Assembly: GCA_017620155.1 (NCBI GenBank)
Contig: JAFZQY010000094.1
Coordinates: 1 to 36,412, forward strand
Source of the DNA: Lachnospiraceae bacterium
GTDB taxonomy: Bacteria; Bacillota; Clostridia; Lachnospirales; Lachnospiraceae
Direction of reading: 5' to 3'
Length of the DNA: 36,412 bases
In this document: in pieces, positions 1 through 7,891 of the stretch
Layout: every line of letters begins with the position of its first letter
How positions within the stretch are numbered: position 1 is the first letter of the stretch
Notes under the pieces: generated by a model
Told to the model about the DNA's origin: nothing
What the model saw: the letters and a program-made list of their open reading frames with translations, nothing else
The model's database searches: none
Position numbers and translations under genes: made by a program

Positions 1-31
1 ACGATCAATTTTGCAGAGGAATACATACGAA

Positions 32-742
32 ATGTTCTATATAAATAAAACGGTCGCCTTCAGCGAAGTCGGCCCCGACAGTAAGATCAAGATCACGGAT
101 CTGACCGATTATTTCCAGGATGTGTGCACATTCCAGTCCGATAAGCTGGGCGTGGGAATGGATCCGCTCAAAGAGCGCGGATTCGGATGGGTGGCTTCGT
201 CATGGCAGATAGTGGTAAGCAGATACCCCCGTCTCGGCGAAAAAGTGCGCGTGGGTACGGCACCTTATGAGTTCAAGGGCGTCATGGGCATGCGTAACTT
301 CGTCCTTGAGACCGAAGACGGAGAGCGTATGGCTGTCGCCAATTCGATCTGGTCTTTTGTTGATATCGCGAACATGACCTTAGCCAGGATACCTGCCGAT
401 ATAGCGGGAGCTTATGATCCGGAAGAAAAGATCGATATGGACTATGCTCCGCGCAAGATCAAGATCCCCGAAGAACTGGCGGCACTTACGCCCATAGAGG
501 TGAAGTACCATAACCTGGATTCCAACGACCATGTAAATAACGCTCAATACATCTCCATGGCCGAGGATCTGGCCGAAGCCGGCAGAAGAGCCCGTCAGAT
601 ACGTGTGGAATACAGAGCCAGCGCCAGACGCGGCGACATCATCATGCCCTATGTGAACGAGAACTATACGGATGGGATCATCACGGTGGTTCTCTCGGAT
701 CAGGACATGAATCCTTATGTTTTGGTTGAATTTACCTTATGA
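32..742 (+). CDS. Acyl-ACP thioesterase (FatA/FatB-like)
   Basis: Predicted cytosolic double-hotdog thioesterase that releases fatty acids from acyl carrier protein. The 236-residue protein matches the bacterial acyl-ACP thioesterase layout: an N-terminal hotdog with DYFQDVCTFQSDKLGVG near residues 26-42, a conserved W-aromatic stretch, and a second hotdog with DSNDHVNNAQYI near 163-174, where the family keeps its HxNN catalytic motif (H167). A TTG at 11 would extend the frame by seven residues. I chose ATG at 32 because AGAGGA at 15-20 lies at about the right distance upstream and the extension does not look like family sequence. The stop overlaps the next start (ATGA), so the two genes are probably cotranscribed. 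The upstream promoter is outside or at the edge of the window. Confidence 0.85.
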   Translation: MFYINKTVAFSEVGPDSKIKITDLTDYFQDVCTFQSDKLGVGMDPLKERGFGWVASSWQIVVSRYPRLGEKVRVGTAPYEFKGVMGMRNFVLETEDGERMAVANSIWSFVDIANMTLARIPADIAGAYDPEEKIDMDYAPRKIKIPEELAALTPIEVKYHNLDSNDHVNNAQYISMAEDLAEAGRRARQIRVEYRASARRGDIIMPYVNENYTDGIITVVLSDQDMNPYVLVEFTL

Positions 743-1611
743 TCCCCAGGAATGCACAAACCATGAACAGACAATTGACTCCCGGAACAACTCATACACT
801 TAAATTGATCAAGAAGGTCGAATTCGGTGCGTATCTGGCCTACGAAGCCGATGCACCCGGCACAGACCGCGTCCTTCTGCCCTCAAAGCAGGTCGCCCCG
901 GATATGAAGATCGGCGACGAGATCACTGTTTTTCTCTATAAGGACTCCAAAGACAGGCTGATCGCAACGACAAGGACTCCGCTCATTCAGCTCGGTCAGA
1001 CCGCCAGGCTCGAAGTGGCAGAGGTCGGCAAGATCGGCGCATTTCTCTCATGGGGCCTCGAAAAGGACCTTCTCCTGCCTTTTGCGGAGCAGACTTATAA
1101 GGTTCATGCAGGCGACAGCGTCCTCGTAGCGCTTTACCTCGATAAGAGCGAGAGGCTCTGTGCGACGATGAACGTCTATCCGTATCTTAAGACCGGAAGT
1201 CCCTACATCCTTGGTGATACCGTTCGCGGAATAGCTTATCAGGACAGCGACCGGTTCGGGATATTCGTAGCCGTCGATGACACGTATCAGGGGCTAATCC
1301 CGCGCAGGGAATGCTACGGGGATATAAAGCTCGGGGCGGACATATCGGCCCGCGTGGTCCAGGTCAGGGAAGACGGCAAGCTGGACCTTTCCGTCAGGCG
1401 CAAAGCCTATGAGCAGATGGACGAAGACGCCGAGGCGCTGCTTAAGCTTGTGGATTCCTATGACGGTGCTCTTCCTTTTACCGATAAGGCTACTCCCGAG
1501 GTCATCAAACTCCACACCGGCATGAGCAAGAACGAGTTCAAAAGAGCGCTCGGCCGGCTGATGAAAGAAGGAAAAGTCATTAAGACAGATACCGCAATAA
1601 GGCGCATTTAG
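739..1611 (+). CDS. S1 RNA-binding domain protein, CvfB/YitL-like
   Basis: Predicted RNA-binding regulator of the CvfB family, which is built from several S1-type OB folds followed by a winged helix. Two OB-like repeats are visible near residues 20-75 (LIKKVEFGAYLAYEA) and 90-150 (LEVAEVGKIGAFLSWGLEKDLLLP). A true S1 domain lies near 160-220 (GDTVRGIAY...RFGIFVAVDDTYQGLIPRRE). The winged-helix part is near 235-290 (FTDKATPEVIKLHTGMSKNEFKRALGRLMKEGKV). At 290 residues it is the usual family length. ATG at 739 overlaps the previous stop by four bases. ATG at 763, with AGGAA at 748-752, is an equally good start and would remove eight residues. CvfB was described as a virulence/RNA-turnover factor in Staphylococcus; its role here is inference. 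Confidence 0.85.
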   Translation: MIPRNAQTMNRQLTPGTTHTLKLIKKVEFGAYLAYEADAPGTDRVLLPSKQVAPDMKIGDEITVFLYKDSKDRLIATTRTPLIQLGQTARLEVAEVGKIGAFLSWGLEKDLLLPFAEQTYKVHAGDSVLVALYLDKSERLCATMNVYPYLKTGSPYILGDTVRGIAYQDSDRFGIFVAVDDTYQGLIPRRECYGDIKLGADISARVVQVREDGKLDLSVRRKAYEQMDEDAEALLKLVDSYDGALPFTDKATPEVIKLHTGMSKNEFKRALGRLMKEGKVIKTDTAIRRI

Positions 1612-1655
1612 CGCATATTTAGTAAAAGATATATATTATCAATGCCCCCTTTTTG

Positions 1656-1684
1656 TTGAAACTGCATTGTAGTTTTGCTATAAT
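1656..1684 (+). promoter_or_regulatory. Sigma-A type promoter with extended -10
   Basis: TTGAAA at 1656-1661, a 17-base spacer and TATAAT at 1679-1684, with TG at 1676-1677 giving an extended -10. It lies about 100 bases upstream of the regulator start at 1783 and probably drives the regulator-ftsEX-M23-S41 cluster. The leader of about 90 bases is AT-rich and shows no clear terminator. Confidence 0.75.
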
Positions 1685-1782
1685 GTGAACATATTGGGGG
1701 CATATTTATTATGCAAAATGTCATATTATCATTTTTCCATTAATACCGGGGATACTTTTCGGAAGGTATAAGGAGGTATAGC

Positions 1783-2871
1783 ATGATATCAAGTCAGATA
1801 CTTCAGAACACGATAGATGGCTTAAAGGGTATCGCAAGAGTCGATCTGTGTGTGATGGATGCGGAAGGCAATACCGCTGCGAGCACACTCGACTCGCTGG
1901 AGAACTGCAAGACGGCGGCTACCGAGTTTGCCGCAAGCGCCGCTGATTCCCAGGAGATACAGGGATATCAGTATTTCAAGATATTTGACGAGCAGCAGCT
2001 CGAATATATCCTGATAGCCGCAGGATCGGGTGAGGATGTCTATCTCGCCGGACGGATGGCCGCTTTCCAGATACAGAGCCTGCTGGTCGCATACAAGGAG
2101 AGATTTGATAAGGACAACTTCATCAAGAACCTCCTGCTCGACAACCTTCTGCTGGTAGACATCTACAGCCGTGCGAAGAAGCTCCACATACAGACTGATG
2201 CGAAGCGCGTAGCCATCATAGTCGAGACCATGGCTGACAAGGACAGCAATACCCTTGAACTGGCGCGCCTGTATATGGGCACCAACAATCTCGATTTCGT
2301 GACTGCCGTCGATGAGAATAATGTGATCATAGTCAAGGATATGTCCGAAGGCGACATAGACAAGGAACTTGACAAGGTCACCAGAGGTATCGTTGCCTAC
2401 CTTAAGAAAGAAGGACAGAAGAATGTCCGCGTGGCATACGGTACCATCATAAATGAGATCAAGGAAGTCAGCCGTTCATACAAGGAAGCCAAGATGGCTA
2501 TGGATGTCGGCAAGATATTCTTTGATGACAGGGACATCATCGCGTATTCGGAACTGGGCATCGGCCGTCTGATCTATCAGCTGCCCATACCTCTCTGCAA
2601 GATGTTCATCAAGGAGATCTTCGACGGACACAGTCCCGAGGATCTTGACGAGGAGACGATCACCACCATAAATAAGTTCTTCGAGAACAGCCTGAATGTA
2701 TCGGAGACTTCCAGACAGCTGTTCATCCACCGTAACACTCTCGTGTACAGGCTGGATAAGCTTCAGAAGTCTACGAAGCTGGATATCAGGGTTTTCGAGG
2801 ACGCAATTACTTTCAAGATCGCGCTCATGGTGGTTAAATATATGAATTATATGGAGAAATTTGAGTTCTGA
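1783..2871 (+). CDS. PucR/CdaR-type transcriptional regulator
   Basis: Predicted DNA-binding regulator of 362 residues. The C-terminal part (about 300-355) reads as the PucR-type helix-turn-helix found in CdaR-like proteins: NKFFENSLNVSETSRQLFI, then HRNTLVYRLDKLQ, then a DIRVFEDAITFKIAL tail. The middle (about 130-280) resembles the GGDEF-like CdaR domain, with RVAYGTIINEIKEVSRSYKEA as its conserved stretch. The N-terminal 120 residues look like a ligand-sensing segment with no motif I can name. ATG at 1783 follows an ideal AGGAGG at 1771-1776. It is the first gene after the promoter and directly precedes ftsE, so it may govern the division-linked operon; ligand and targets are unknown. Sugar-diacid sensing, as in Escherichia coli CdaR, should not be assumed. 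Confidence 0.85.
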   Translation: MISSQILQNTIDGLKGIARVDLCVMDAEGNTAASTLDSLENCKTAATEFAASAADSQEIQGYQYFKIFDEQQLEYILIAAGSGEDVYLAGRMAAFQIQSLLVAYKERFDKDNFIKNLLLDNLLLVDIYSRAKKLHIQTDAKRVAIIVETMADKDSNTLELARLYMGTNNLDFVTAVDENNVIIVKDMSEGDIDKELDKVTRGIVAYLKKEGQKNVRVAYGTIINEIKEVSRSYKEAKMAMDVGKIFFDDRDIIAYSELGIGRLIYQLPIPLCKMFIKEIFDGHSPEDLDEETITTINKFFENSLNVSETSRQLFIHRNTLVYRLDKLQKSTKLDIRVFEDAITFKIALMVVKYMNYMEKFEF

Positions 2872-2887
2872 TGTCAGTAAGACATCA
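2869..2887 (+). other. Small hairpin over the regulator stop codon
   Basis: TGATGTC at 2869-2875 and GACATCA at 2881-2887 form a perfect 7-bp stem with the 5-base loop AGTAA. The first three bases are the regulator's stop codon. No T-run follows, so it is not a standard terminator. It sits just upstream of the ftsE ribosome binding site (CGAGGAG, 2895-2901) and could affect transcript processing or ftsE translation. Function is unproven. Confidence 0.4.
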
Positions 2888-2909
2888 CCGATCACGAGGA
2901 GATTTATAA

Positions 2910-3659
2910 GTGGCTGAGAAGAAGAAAAAAGGCGCCAAACCTTCACCCTACATTATTGAACTCAATAATGTGACCAAGATCTATCGCGACAGCTCTACCG
3001 GAGCAAACAGCGCACAGCACGCGCTTCACGATGTAAGTCTTAAGGTTAAGCCGGGTGAATTCGTATTTATAGTCGGTGAGAGCGGATCAGGTAAATCGAC
3101 TATGATCAAACTGCTCCTTCGAGAGCTGACCCCCACTGAGGGAACCATCAATGTCATGGGATACGATCTTAATCGCATCCGTCATCATAAGATACCGAAG
3201 TTCCGCCGCAATATCGGTATCGTATTCCAGAACTTCCGCCTGCTCAATGACCGTAACGTATACGAGAACGTGGCATTTGCGCAGCGCATAATCCAGAAAT
3301 CGAATAAGGAGATCAGGAGGAACGTACCCGCCGTTTTGGCACGCGTGGGACTGGCCGGCAAGTATAAGGCCAAGACCAAGCATCTCTCCGGCGGTGAGCA
3401 GCAGCGTGTGGCCATCGCGAGAGCGCTCGTTAACAAGCCTTCGATCCTTCTTTGCGACGAGCCTACCGGTAATCTGGATCCCAAGATCACATGGGAGATC
3501 ATGAAACTGCTCGAGAACATCAACGAGCAGGGAACCACGGTGCTCGTAGTTACACATAACGCAGATATAGTCAATTCCATGCAGAAGAGAGTCGTAACAC
3601 TCGAGAAGGGTGTAATAGTGAGCGACGAGGAGAAAGGGGGATATATAGATGAAGATTAA
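2910..3659 (+). CDS. ftsE: Cell-division ATP-binding protein FtsE
   Basis: ABC-type ATPase that partners FtsX at the division site and, in Firmicutes, activates extracellular peptidoglycan hydrolases. All nucleotide-binding elements are present: Walker A GESGSGKS at 56-63, Q-loop Q107 in IVFQNFRLL, signature LSGGEQQ at 159-165, Walker B ILLCDE at 179-184, and H-loop VVTHNADIV near 221. The IVFQNFRLL stretch is typical of FtsE. A basic N-terminal extension (AEKKKKGAK) and a short insertion at 28-36 precede and interrupt the first strand. GTG at 2910 follows CGAGGAG at 2895-2901. The 3' end overlaps ftsX by 11 bases, which implies translational coupling. Confidence 0.95.
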   Translation: MAEKKKKGAKPSPYIIELNNVTKIYRDSSTGANSAQHALHDVSLKVKPGEFVFIVGESGSGKSTMIKLLLRELTPTEGTINVMGYDLNRIRHHKIPKFRRNIGIVFQNFRLLNDRNVYENVAFAQRIIQKSNKEIRRNVPAVLARVGLAGKYKAKTKHLSGGEQQRVAIARALVNKPSILLCDEPTGNLDPKITWEIMKLLENINEQGTTVLVVTHNADIVNSMQKRVVTLEKGVIVSDEEKGGYIDED

Positions 3660-4548
3660 TTCCTTTTTCTATACTCTTCACCAGGGCTTTAAGAACATAT
3701 TCCGTAACAAACTGTTTACACTGGCATCACTTGCAACCATAGGTGCGTGCCTTTTCCTGTTCGGCATCATGTATTCCATCCTGGCGAACTTCGAGAACAT
3801 CATCAAGAATGCGGAGAACGGCGTGAGCGTAACGGTCTTCTTCGATGAAGGACTGGACGATGCGTCCATACAGAGTATCGGAGATCTGATACGCAATCAG
3901 ACCGATATCGTGAGCAATGTGGAATTCGTCAGCGCCGAGGATGCATGGGAGAGCTTCAAGGAAGAGTACCTCGGAGAGTACGCAGATGGTTTTACCGAGA
4001 ATCCTCTTGCAGACTCCGCACACTACGAGATCTATCTTAAAGATGTCTCCAGGCAGCAGGAACTCGTGGATATGCTCACCGGACTTAACGGTATCCGGAG
4101 AGTCAACCAGTCCGAGATGACGGCGACCACATTAACCGGTATCAACAAGCTGGTTGCATATATCTCTGTCGGCATCATCGTGATACTGCTTGCGGTATCC
4201 ATATTCCTGATAAGTAACACCATCACGATCGGTATCTCCGTCAGAAAAGAAGAGATCGAGATCATGAAATATATAGGAGCGACGGATTTCTTCGTAAGAT
4301 CTCCTTTCGTCGTTGAGGGTATGCTCATAGGCGTGATCGGAACGATCATTCCGCTTGCGCTCATCTATTTCCTGTACGATGTCGTTATCGGTTTCATCCG
4401 GGAGAGATTTTCGGTACTGTCACAGCTGCTGACATTCCTTTCCATACAGGAGATCTTCCATGTGCTGGTTCCCGTAAGCCTTGCGATAGGTTTGGGTATC
4501 GGTTTCCTGGGAAGTATCATAACCGTGCGTAAGCATCTCAGGGTATGA
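3649..4548 (+). CDS. ftsX: Cell-division permease-like protein FtsX
   Basis: Membrane partner of FtsE. The 299-residue protein has the FtsX layout: a short cytoplasmic N-terminus with FKNIFRNKLFTLAS, a first membrane segment (about 21-43), and a large extracellular loop (about 44-165) that would contact the hydrolase. Three further membrane segments follow near 168-190, 220-245 and 270-293. The conserved RKEEIEIMKYIGATDFFVRSPFVVEG stretch sits between segments 2 and 3. The start overlaps the ftsE end, with a GAAAGGGGG binding site inside ftsE. The stop is three bases before the M23 gene start. FtsX has no transport substrate; it transmits ATP-driven motion to a wall hydrolase, and the next gene is the obvious candidate. 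Confidence 0.95.
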   Translation: MKINSFFYTLHQGFKNIFRNKLFTLASLATIGACLFLFGIMYSILANFENIIKNAENGVSVTVFFDEGLDDASIQSIGDLIRNQTDIVSNVEFVSAEDAWESFKEEYLGEYADGFTENPLADSAHYEIYLKDVSRQQELVDMLTGLNGIRRVNQSEMTATTLTGINKLVAYISVGIIVILLAVSIFLISNTITIGISVRKEEIEIMKYIGATDFFVRSPFVVEGMLIGVIGTIIPLALIYFLYDVVIGFIRERFSVLSQLLTFLSIQEIFHVLVPVSLAIGLGIGFLGSIITVRKHLRV

Positions 4549-4551
4549 TAT

Positions 4552-5796
4552 ATGAATATCGGTTTTTCTGATGATCTTTTTTCCCGAAAAAAAAATAAGA
4601 TAAGTCGGGTTATCGGACTTGCACTAATCACGGTCATGCTCTGCGGCATGACCGGCGATCTGCATGCCGCTACATATACCAACGCGAGCATTCAGAACAA
4701 GCAGAATGAACTTGCGGGTGCTAAAGAGCAGGTTGCCGAACTTAAGGGCAGCCTCACCGATGTGCAGCGCATCAAGGATGAGCTCGAGAACAAGAAGAGC
4801 GACCTGGATGCATACATCACCCAGCTGGATGCGCAGCTTACCGACATGACGATGAAGATAGACGAATATAACCGTCTGATCACCGAGAAGGAAGCGGATA
4901 TCGAGCAGTCAAGGCTCGATTTGGAGGAAGCCGAGCGCGTTCAGGAAGACCAGTATGAATCCATGAAAAAGCGTATCAGATTCATGTATGAATCAGGGGA
5001 TACCATGTATCTGGACATGCTTTTCGGAGCGGGCAATTTCTCAGATATGATCAGCAAGGCCGACTATATCGAGATGCTTTCGGCATATGACAGGCGCAAG
5101 CTGGACGAATATATCGAGACTACCGAATATGTGAGCGCCTGCAAGGATGAGCTCGAGGCTGAGAAGGAAGTCCTTGATGCCGCCAAGGAAGCCGTCGAAG
5201 CGGAGCAGGCGAACGTAAATGAACTGATGATCGAAAAAGAGGAGCAGGTAAACTCCGTAAATGCCGAGATCAAGGACAAAGAGGCCGAGATCAAGGAATA
5301 CGAAGCTTATATCAACGACATGAACTCCGAGATCAAGGCGCTGGAGAAAGCTATCGCCGATGAGATCGCGGCGCTTGAGGAAGCCAACCGCCGCCAGTAT
5401 AACGGCGGAATGTTTCAATGGCCCTGCCCGGCATATACCCGTATCTCGGATGATTACGGCAATCGTATCCATCCTACCCTCGGAGTCGAGAAATTCCATA
5501 ACGGCATAGATCTGGCGGCTCCGTACGGATCTTCGATCCTCGCCGCATACGACGGAGACGTGGTCGCCGCCGACTACTCCTCATCGATGGGCAACTATAT
5601 CATGATCAATCACGGCAGCGGCATCTATACGATATACATGCATGCTTCCGCGCTTTATGTGTCCAAAGGCCAGGAGGTTTCCAAAGGCCAGACTATAGCA
5701 GCAGTAGGATCAACGGGGCGGTCCACCGGTAACCACCTCCATTTCTCAGTAAGACAGAACGGAAATTACGTAAGTCCATGGAACTATCTGAAGTAA
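4552..5796 (+). CDS. Secreted coiled-coil M23 (LytM) peptidoglycan hydrolase, EnvC-like
   Basis: Exported murein hydrolase or hydrolase activator of 414 residues. A hydrophobic signal/anchor lies near 18-33 with LHAA as a likely cleavage region. Long coiled coils, rich in E, K, A and L, span about 45-280 as in EnvC and PcsB. The C-terminal M23 domain covers about 300-414. The zinc ligands look intact: HNGID (H316, D320) and HLH (H395, H397), with H364 in YMHAS as the probable catalytic histidine. It may therefore be an active endopeptidase, unlike the degenerate E. coli EnvC. It follows ftsX directly, which suggests control by FtsEX through the coiled coil. Its last 19 bases overlap the next gene. 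Confidence 0.9.
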   Translation: MNIGFSDDLFSRKKNKISRVIGLALITVMLCGMTGDLHAATYTNASIQNKQNELAGAKEQVAELKGSLTDVQRIKDELENKKSDLDAYITQLDAQLTDMTMKIDEYNRLITEKEADIEQSRLDLEEAERVQEDQYESMKKRIRFMYESGDTMYLDMLFGAGNFSDMISKADYIEMLSAYDRRKLDEYIETTEYVSACKDELEAEKEVLDAAKEAVEAEQANVNELMIEKEEQVNSVNAEIKDKEAEIKEYEAYINDMNSEIKALEKAIADEIAALEEANRRQYNGGMFQWPCPAYTRISDDYGNRIHPTLGVEKFHNGIDLAAPYGSSILAAYDGDVVAADYSSSMGNYIMINHGSGIYTIYMHASALYVSKGQEVSKGQTIAAVGSTGRSTGNHLHFSVRQNGNYVSPWNYLK

Positions 5797-7064
5797 ACCG
5801 GAACCAAAACCAGGTTCAATATCAAAATCCATATCCCGAACAGATGCCCGCACCGGCACCGGTGAAAAAGAAACCTTCATTCGCTGCCGGGCTTATTCTC
5901 GGTCTGTGTCTGGGGCTTGCCGCAGCTACCGCTGTCGGGATAGCAGGCTATGTCAAGCTGCATAAAATTGTCGATCCGTCCAAAGTCATGGATGAGTATA
6001 CCATCAACAAGGTTAATCTTATTTCCGATGTCATAGATACATATTCTTATGACTATATGGAGGACGAATATACTATCGAGGAAAAGAGAGAGGGCCTCTA
6101 CCGTGGCATCGTGGATTCCATAGGCGATAAGTATTCCGCATATATGACAGCGGATGAACTGGCCGAAGAACTTGAAGACAATACGGGCGTATATTACGGA
6201 ATAGGCGCGTATGTCTCATTAACCGAAGAAGGATACCCTTATCTTAGCGGTATCATGGAGGATACACCTGCCGAAAGAGCACAGCTGCGTTCAGGTGATG
6301 TCATCGTCAAGGTAGATGGTGAGTCGGTCGCCGGATGGGATCTCGATGAAGCGGTCGCTCATATCAGGGGTCCCGAAGGTACGGTCGTTCATCTGACCAT
6401 ATATCGTGAAGGAGAGAGAGATTATCTCGAGATCGATGTAGTAAGAGGTGAGGTTAAGAGCCAGACCGTTGCACATGAGATGCTCGAGGATGATATAGGT
6501 TATATCTATATCGTGCACTTTGATTATGTTACGATCGAACAGTTCGCCGAAGCATATCAGGATATCCGCGCGCAGGGCGCCAAGGGCCTGATCATCGATC
6601 TGAGGGGAAACCCCGGCGGTTTAGTTACCAGCGTGGTCGGTGTAGCCCGCCAGATTCTTCCCGAAGGACTCGTATTCTATGAAGAGGAAAGCGACGGAAA
6701 CCGGATCGAATACAGATGTGACGGCACCAATGAGATAGATATGCCCCTTGTAGTCCTGATCGATAAATACTCAGCCAGTGCGGCCGAGATACTCAGCGGA
6801 TCAATCAGGGATCACGGCGTGGGAACTCTCGTAGGCAAAAACACATTCGGTAAAGGCATTGTTCAGGATATCAAGCAGTTTTCCGACGGATCGGCCGTAA
6901 AACTGACCGTCAGCGCATATTATCTTCCTAACGGCGATAACATTCAGGGATCTGGCATCGCACCCGATGTTGAAGTGGATCTGGACGCAAACGCTTACTA
7001 TGACGAGGGCGTAGATACTCAGCTCGATAAGGCCGTGGAAGTGCTCAAGTCGCAGATGAAATAA
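5778..7064 (+). CDS. S41 family carboxy-terminal processing protease (CtpA-like)
   Basis: Membrane-anchored serine protease with an extracytoplasmic active site. Order along the 428 residues: a proline-rich cytoplasmic start, a membrane segment at about 36-58, a PDZ domain near 135-222 (YYGIGAYVS, then TPAERAQLRSGDVIVKVDG), and the S41 core. The core contains LIIDLRGNPGG at 271-281, the catalytic serine in YSASAAEI (S332), and the catalytic lysine in TFGKG (K359). The start at 5778 lies inside the end of the M23 gene. ATG at 5844 is an alternative start that keeps the membrane segment. Neither start has a strong binding site, so coupling to the upstream gene is likely. Its position after ftsEX and a wall hydrolase suggests it trims division or wall proteins (inference). 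Confidence 0.92.
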   Translation: MELSEVNRNQNQVQYQNPYPEQMPAPAPVKKKPSFAAGLILGLCLGLAAATAVGIAGYVKLHKIVDPSKVMDEYTINKVNLISDVIDTYSYDYMEDEYTIEEKREGLYRGIVDSIGDKYSAYMTADELAEELEDNTGVYYGIGAYVSLTEEGYPYLSGIMEDTPAERAQLRSGDVIVKVDGESVAGWDLDEAVAHIRGPEGTVVHLTIYREGERDYLEIDVVRGEVKSQTVAHEMLEDDIGYIYIVHFDYVTIEQFAEAYQDIRAQGAKGLIIDLRGNPGGLVTSVVGVARQILPEGLVFYEEESDGNRIEYRCDGTNEIDMPLVVLIDKYSASAAEILSGSIRDHGVGTLVGKNTFGKGIVQDIKQFSDGSAVKLTVSAYYLPNGDNIQGSGIAPDVEVDLDANAYYDEGVDTQLDKAVEVLKSQMK

Positions 7065-7088
7065 AGAACAGAGCAGGATTTTTCCGCG

Positions 7089-7838
7089 ATGGATATAGAA
7101 CAGTTCAGATATAAATATGAAACACATCTGCATACCTGCGAAGGCAGCGCGTGCGGCCGTGACCACGGCGAGGACATGGCCCATGCCTGCAAGGAAGCCG
7201 GATATGACGGAATCTTTGTCACGGATCATGCCTGGGGCGGAAACACCGCTGTAGACAGGTCGCTTCCCTGGCGTGAATGGGTAAGACAGTTTGCGTTCGG
7301 CTATGAAAGAGCGCATGAGTGGGGCGAAAAGAACGGCCTTAAGGTCTGGTTCGGATATGAGTCGGGGTATGAGGCTACGGAATTTCTGATCTACGGGATC
7401 ACTCCGGAATGGATGGCGGATCACGGTGAACTCCACGATGCGACCATACCTGAGCAGCTTGAGATAATTCATTCCGGAGGCGGGATAGTTGTTCAGGCAC
7501 ATCCCTACAGAGAAGAATTCTATATACCGGAGATCAGACTTTTTCCGGAATACGCAGATGCGATAGAGGGCATCAACGCGACGCATACGAGCCACCTGAG
7601 CAAGGCTCACAAGAGCGATGTATGGAACGCTCAGGCGATAGAACTGGCTAAGGCACATAATAAGCCTATGACCGCAGGATCCGATGTTCATACGGTCACC
7701 ATTTTCGGCGGAGGGATACTCACGGCGAAGCCGATAAACAGCCCCCGGGATTTCATCGATCTCATTATGGGTGATGACATGTATCTGATGACGGACGGAG
7801 ATACGCTGTTTGACAGATACGGGAGTATTTGCGTATAA
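7089..7838 (+). CDS. PHP-domain metal-dependent phosphoesterase
   Basis: Predicted cytosolic phosphoesterase of 249 residues. The PHP metal ligands are visible in order: HLH (H13, H15), VTDH (D46, H47), E91 in GYESGYE, H138 in VQAHPY, and GSDVH (D199, H201). The substrate cannot be read from sequence. Related single-domain PHP proteins include histidinol phosphatase-like and nucleotide phosphatase enzymes. The gene begins 24 bases after the S41 stop with only a weak AGGA upstream, so it is probably the last gene of the ftsEX-led transcript. A consensus promoter for the next gene lies inside its 3' end. Confidence 0.85.
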   Translation: MDIEQFRYKYETHLHTCEGSACGRDHGEDMAHACKEAGYDGIFVTDHAWGGNTAVDRSLPWREWVRQFAFGYERAHEWGEKNGLKVWFGYESGYEATEFLIYGITPEWMADHGELHDATIPEQLEIIHSGGGIVVQAHPYREEFYIPEIRLFPEYADAIEGINATHTSHLSKAHKSDVWNAQAIELAKAHNKPMTAGSDVHTVTIFGGGILTAKPINSPRDFIDLIMGDDMYLMTDGDTLFDRYGSICV

Positions 7839-7839
7839 T
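7810..7839 (+). promoter_or_regulatory. Consensus sigma-A promoter for the MFS gene, inside the PHP gene
   Basis: TTGACA at 7810-7815, an 18-base spacer and TATAAT at 7834-7839. Both hexamers match consensus exactly. The -10 overlaps the PHP stop codon and the whole promoter lies at the PHP 3' end. It is well placed to give the MFS gene a leader of about 45 bases. Confidence 0.75.
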
Positions 7840-7891
7840 TGCGCATGGAAATACATCCACATTTATTCACTAACAGAAGGTAGGTATAAAC

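Noticed and set aside
6801-7862. A 353-codon open frame on the minus strand.
   Set aside because: It lies opposite the S41 and PHP genes, whose domains are unmistakable. It has no binding site or recognisable motif and looks like a codon-bias shadow.
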